A stretch of 64,000 nucleotides of DNA, taken from contig NC_135570.1 of the NCBI RefSeq assembly GCF_964340395.1, forward strand, positions 9,231,822 to 9,295,821. Direction: 5' to 3'. The translations under genes were made by a program, and so were the position numbers. The notes beneath the pieces are model-generated. The model was not told the DNA's origin and did no database searches. It was given only the letters and a program-made list of their open reading frames with translations. This DNA is from Glandiceps talaboti. Taxonomy: Eukaryota; Hemichordata; Enteropneusta; Spengelidae. Each line of letters starts with the position of its first letter. Positions within the stretch are counted from its first letter, which is position 1. Below, piece after piece: positions 61,254 to 64,000 of this stretch.

Positions 61254-64000
61254 ACTAACGTCTTCATCAAAAACTATGAACTCAGTACATGTTCTAGTAG
61301 TCTGCATTATGTAGCAAGTCATGTGTGAATGTGTAGTGATAGCAAGATTTATTTGATTAACAGTTTGTCTTTACAGTAATTAATGAGGTAGACTTTATTA
61401 TTTCAAATAGAGAAACTCATCACAAGTACCATAGACCATCACCCTCCATCCACAGAGGGTCTATATATCAGTATGCAGTTTCATCACAACTTGTGAATGC
61501 CAAACATGGATAATGTGTTCTATGTACATGTGTAATAGTTGTGTTAGTCTGTTTTTTTTATTTTTCCTTTACTAGCTGTCATTTAATCTTAACCGTTGTC
61601 AGTTTAAAACAACAAAACCAAGTTTGACATACCTGCATTTCTCCTACAAAGCGTCATATCAGCTACTTGTGTCCATTGATTCAAATCAGGGTTGTACACT
61701 TCTACACTCTTCCTAACTAAAGGACCATCATGGCCTCCAACAGCATACAGCAATCCGCCCACCACTCCAACACCTTTATACCAGAAAAGGAGAAAGATAC
61801 ATCAGACAAATTGTCATGTTGTAGCACCATCTACGAGTCTATGTATTAGTATGTACCAATGAGTACTTGTGTGTATGAATACTAAGTGGTATTTGCACTG
61901 CAGTGAAAAACCAAACAAATTATTGTATACATGTACATGTATGCAAATGAGCATGTGATCATTCCAGTACACAAAATCATGTGAACACAGTTATATTTTA
62001 ACGAAATGTGCTCTTTCAGATAAACATATGGTACTAACAGAACCCCATGGCACAGGGGGTATTTGCACTCATGCCTCTGGGTGTTCTGCTACACTTTCAC
62101 TTGCTTTGCTTGTGTAAGTACATTTCTATTGCTGCATAGAACATTGCAAGCACTTGCTTTGTTGATAAAGGCTGCTGGTAGCTAGTGTCTGCTAACATTT
62201 AGTTTTGCCAACGGACATATGTTAACTCACCTGCCCCACTTCTTCTGCAGCTCATTTCAGCTACCATGACCCATTCATTCATTGAGGGGTCATATCTTTC
62301 TACAGAACTTAAACAGTGACGTGACTGGCCATCATATCCACCAACAGCATACACATACCCTGAAGTGCAAAAAAAACCACATGCAATATGAATAATTTAG
62401 AGAATATATCCCCAAATATCATAAATATAAACGTAATCTGTAATTTAGAAACTGAACAAGTACAGTCCACCAACACTATCTGACACTAACATCTGTTTTA
62501 ATGAAGTTCAAAGATAAAAGCAATGTTTACATGTTTACAATATAATACAGCATATATTGTTTTATTAAAGGCCAAGGTTTCAATCCCAGGTTCTTGCATT
62601 ATTGCTATCTTATCAGTGGTACTACAAGGATTACAAAGGATTATCTTGGCCACAATTTTCTATAAGTCTGTCAGACGACTGTTTTTCACACCTATATTTT
62701 GAATCAGTTATCAGAATGAAACTTGGCCTATAAACGCCAAAGAAGGACACAATATTGTGACATTACCTCCAAGAACAGCGACACCAACACTGCTACGTCT
62801 GACACTCATAGATGCAATAGACTGCCATTCATTACACTTAGGATCATAACGTTCACATGTTGCTAGACCAGTGGAGCCATCAAATCCACCAATAGCATAT
62901 ATAATACAATTCAATACAGCTACACCAAGTGTGCTCCGTCTTGCTTCCATGGATGCTACTGATGACCATTGGTCTTTTGCAGGGTCATATACATCAACAG
63001 TACGTACACGAAGTGAACCATTAAATCCACCTACTGCAAATATTAGGCCATTCATAACGGCTACACCTGTTTGTAAAATATAGAAAATGATGCTTATGGC
63101 ATTGTAGCACAATTGCATGGATGTCCAAATAACATTGTATCGATTAATGCAGTGCCTTCACACAAATTCCCTGTGGGGGGTAGTGGTAGGAAAGAACTAA
63201 TACTTGTAAAACTATCAATGCGATGGCAGCGGTGGGACCCAGCCCTTACCATTCATTCTGGGACTTGCGTCTTTTTCCAAGTAATAATGATACATAAAAT
63301 CTATCTAGGTTTTTCCCACAAAACTGTGTGATGATAATGAGTTTACTATATTTCCATACATGTAGGTATAAAGAGATACTGCTGCAATCAAACTTGTACT
63401 GAATTTACAAAACTGAGGACACCATTTTAATTGTCTTTCTGTGATCATATACTGTATCTGTTTAGTTACAATGTATTTACCTGCCCTACATCGTCTGGAT
63501 GCCATCTCTGCTACATGATACCATTTTTCTTCTTGGAAATCTAAACATTCCACACTTCTTATTGCTTTGGGTGCCTGACCACCAACTACATACAGTAACT
63601 AAAAACAAGACAAACAAATTTAATTCAACAATGTTTCATAAGGAGAAACTGAATAATCAAGTCATTGTGAGATCAAGGTCTGTAGTAGACGGATCAAAAC
63701 ATCACATTCGTTTCCATAGTAACTATATTGTAATGTCTATATTTGTAAGGCTTAAAACTTAAACCAGAGTTACGGCTAAAGAAGATAGCTTGATTTTCTA
63801 GTCTGGACCAAGTGATGCAAAAGATTAGTTTTTTGTCATGATTTTTTTTTTCAAAACTGTAATACTTTCAAACACAAGCAATCCTATTATTCTGCAATGT
63901 TGTACCCGTAACAAGCAACAGCTCATTCAACCCACTAAAAGTTTTGCTAATTTGCAAAACAAAATGGCATATTGTTATGGTATTTATTACTTCTTGGCGT
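60839..64000 (-). CDS. KLHL3: KLHL2/KLHL3-type Kelch-like CUL3 adaptor, C-terminal part
   Basis: Five minus-strand exons: 63481-63598 (118 nt), 62767-63066 (300), 62231-62359 (129), 61633-61773 (141), 60839-61011 (173, with TGA stop). The phases chain perfectly to 861 nt, 286 residues and stop; the remaining 5' exons (BTB and BACK domains) lie beyond 64000. Family role: the BTB domain binds CUL3 and the Kelch propeller recruits substrates. KLHL2 and KLHL3 target WNK kinases. The sequence shows all six Kelch repeats, each with a double Gly and a spaced Trp: [115 protein letters not shown] and [14 protein letters not shown] are diagnostic of KLHL2/3. The C-terminus GVAVIDKPS resembles KLHL2. 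It is best read as a pre-duplication KLHL2/3 orthologue; symbol choice between the two is arbitrary. Confidence 0.93.
61200..61249. repeat. (CA)n microsatellite in KLHL last intron
   Basis: 25 CA repeats preceded by a C run. Confidence 0.97.
63599..64000. other. Intron of the KLHL gene at the right edge
   Basis: The sequence upstream (minus strand) of the first visible Kelch exon has a good acceptor, CTTGTTTTTAG. I see no further BTB/BACK exon up to 64000. Confidence 0.6.

Overview
The window looks like an AT-rich genomic segment from a multicellular animal. The genes are intron-rich, with GT-AG introns from about 160 bp to over 4 kb. Microsatellites and small foldback transposons are abundant, and there is no operon-like packing. 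All recognisable proteins are universal animal families. The single KLHL2/3-type gene and single CISD gene beside UBE2D fit a non-vertebrate bilaterian, probably a marine invertebrate, but the sequence does not name the species.

Layout: (1) 1-2319 is 3' flank. (2) 2320-8133, minus strand, is a complete three-exon CISD1/mitoNEET-type CDGSH iron-sulfur gene encoding 107 residues. (3) 8134-10464 is the divergent intergenic region, with an (AT)n tract, a foldback element and a large TGA/TGG triplet tract. (4) 10465-52116 holds four tandem plus-strand UBE2D ubiquitin-conjugating enzyme genes: A 10465-19265, B 22777-27773, C 33265-40042, D 46581-52116. All have the same six-exon structure with exon lengths 24, 64, 32, 78, 106 and 140 nt. 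Each encodes an intact 147-residue protein with every catalytic signature. (5) 52117-60838 is gene-poor, with a long CATA/CA tract and an old degenerate tandem repeat. (6) 60839-63598, minus strand, holds the last five coding exons (complete six-bladed Kelch domain and stop) of a KLHL2/KLHL3-type CUL3 adaptor. Its BTB/BACK part lies beyond the right edge.

How the genes relate: UBE2D is a promiscuous E2 that charges many RING ligases, and KLHL2/3 is a substrate adaptor of the CUL3-RBX1 RING ligase, so two steps of ubiquitylation sit side by side. CISD next to UBE2D is an old linkage, also seen in human as CISD2/UBE2D3 and CISD1/UBE2D1.

The most unusual signal is in the UBE2D array. In genes A, B and C, exon 4 has no synonymous difference, only changes that alter codons 42, 46 and 53. 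Exon 5 is identical in B and C and has one silent change in A. Exons 2, 3 and 6 of the same genes have many silent differences, and the introns are mostly unalignable. This suggests localised homogenisation combined with retained or selected amino-acid variation.

Other items: a TAGCCT-ended foldback family with 9-bp target duplications, a spacerless 326-bp palindrome, a 2.2-kb long-inverted-repeat element beside a LINE fossil inside gene D, a satellite of roughly 43-bp units inside the CISD intron, and AGAGGGCGC (CTCF-like) motifs 150-270 bp upstream of the start codons of genes B, C and D.
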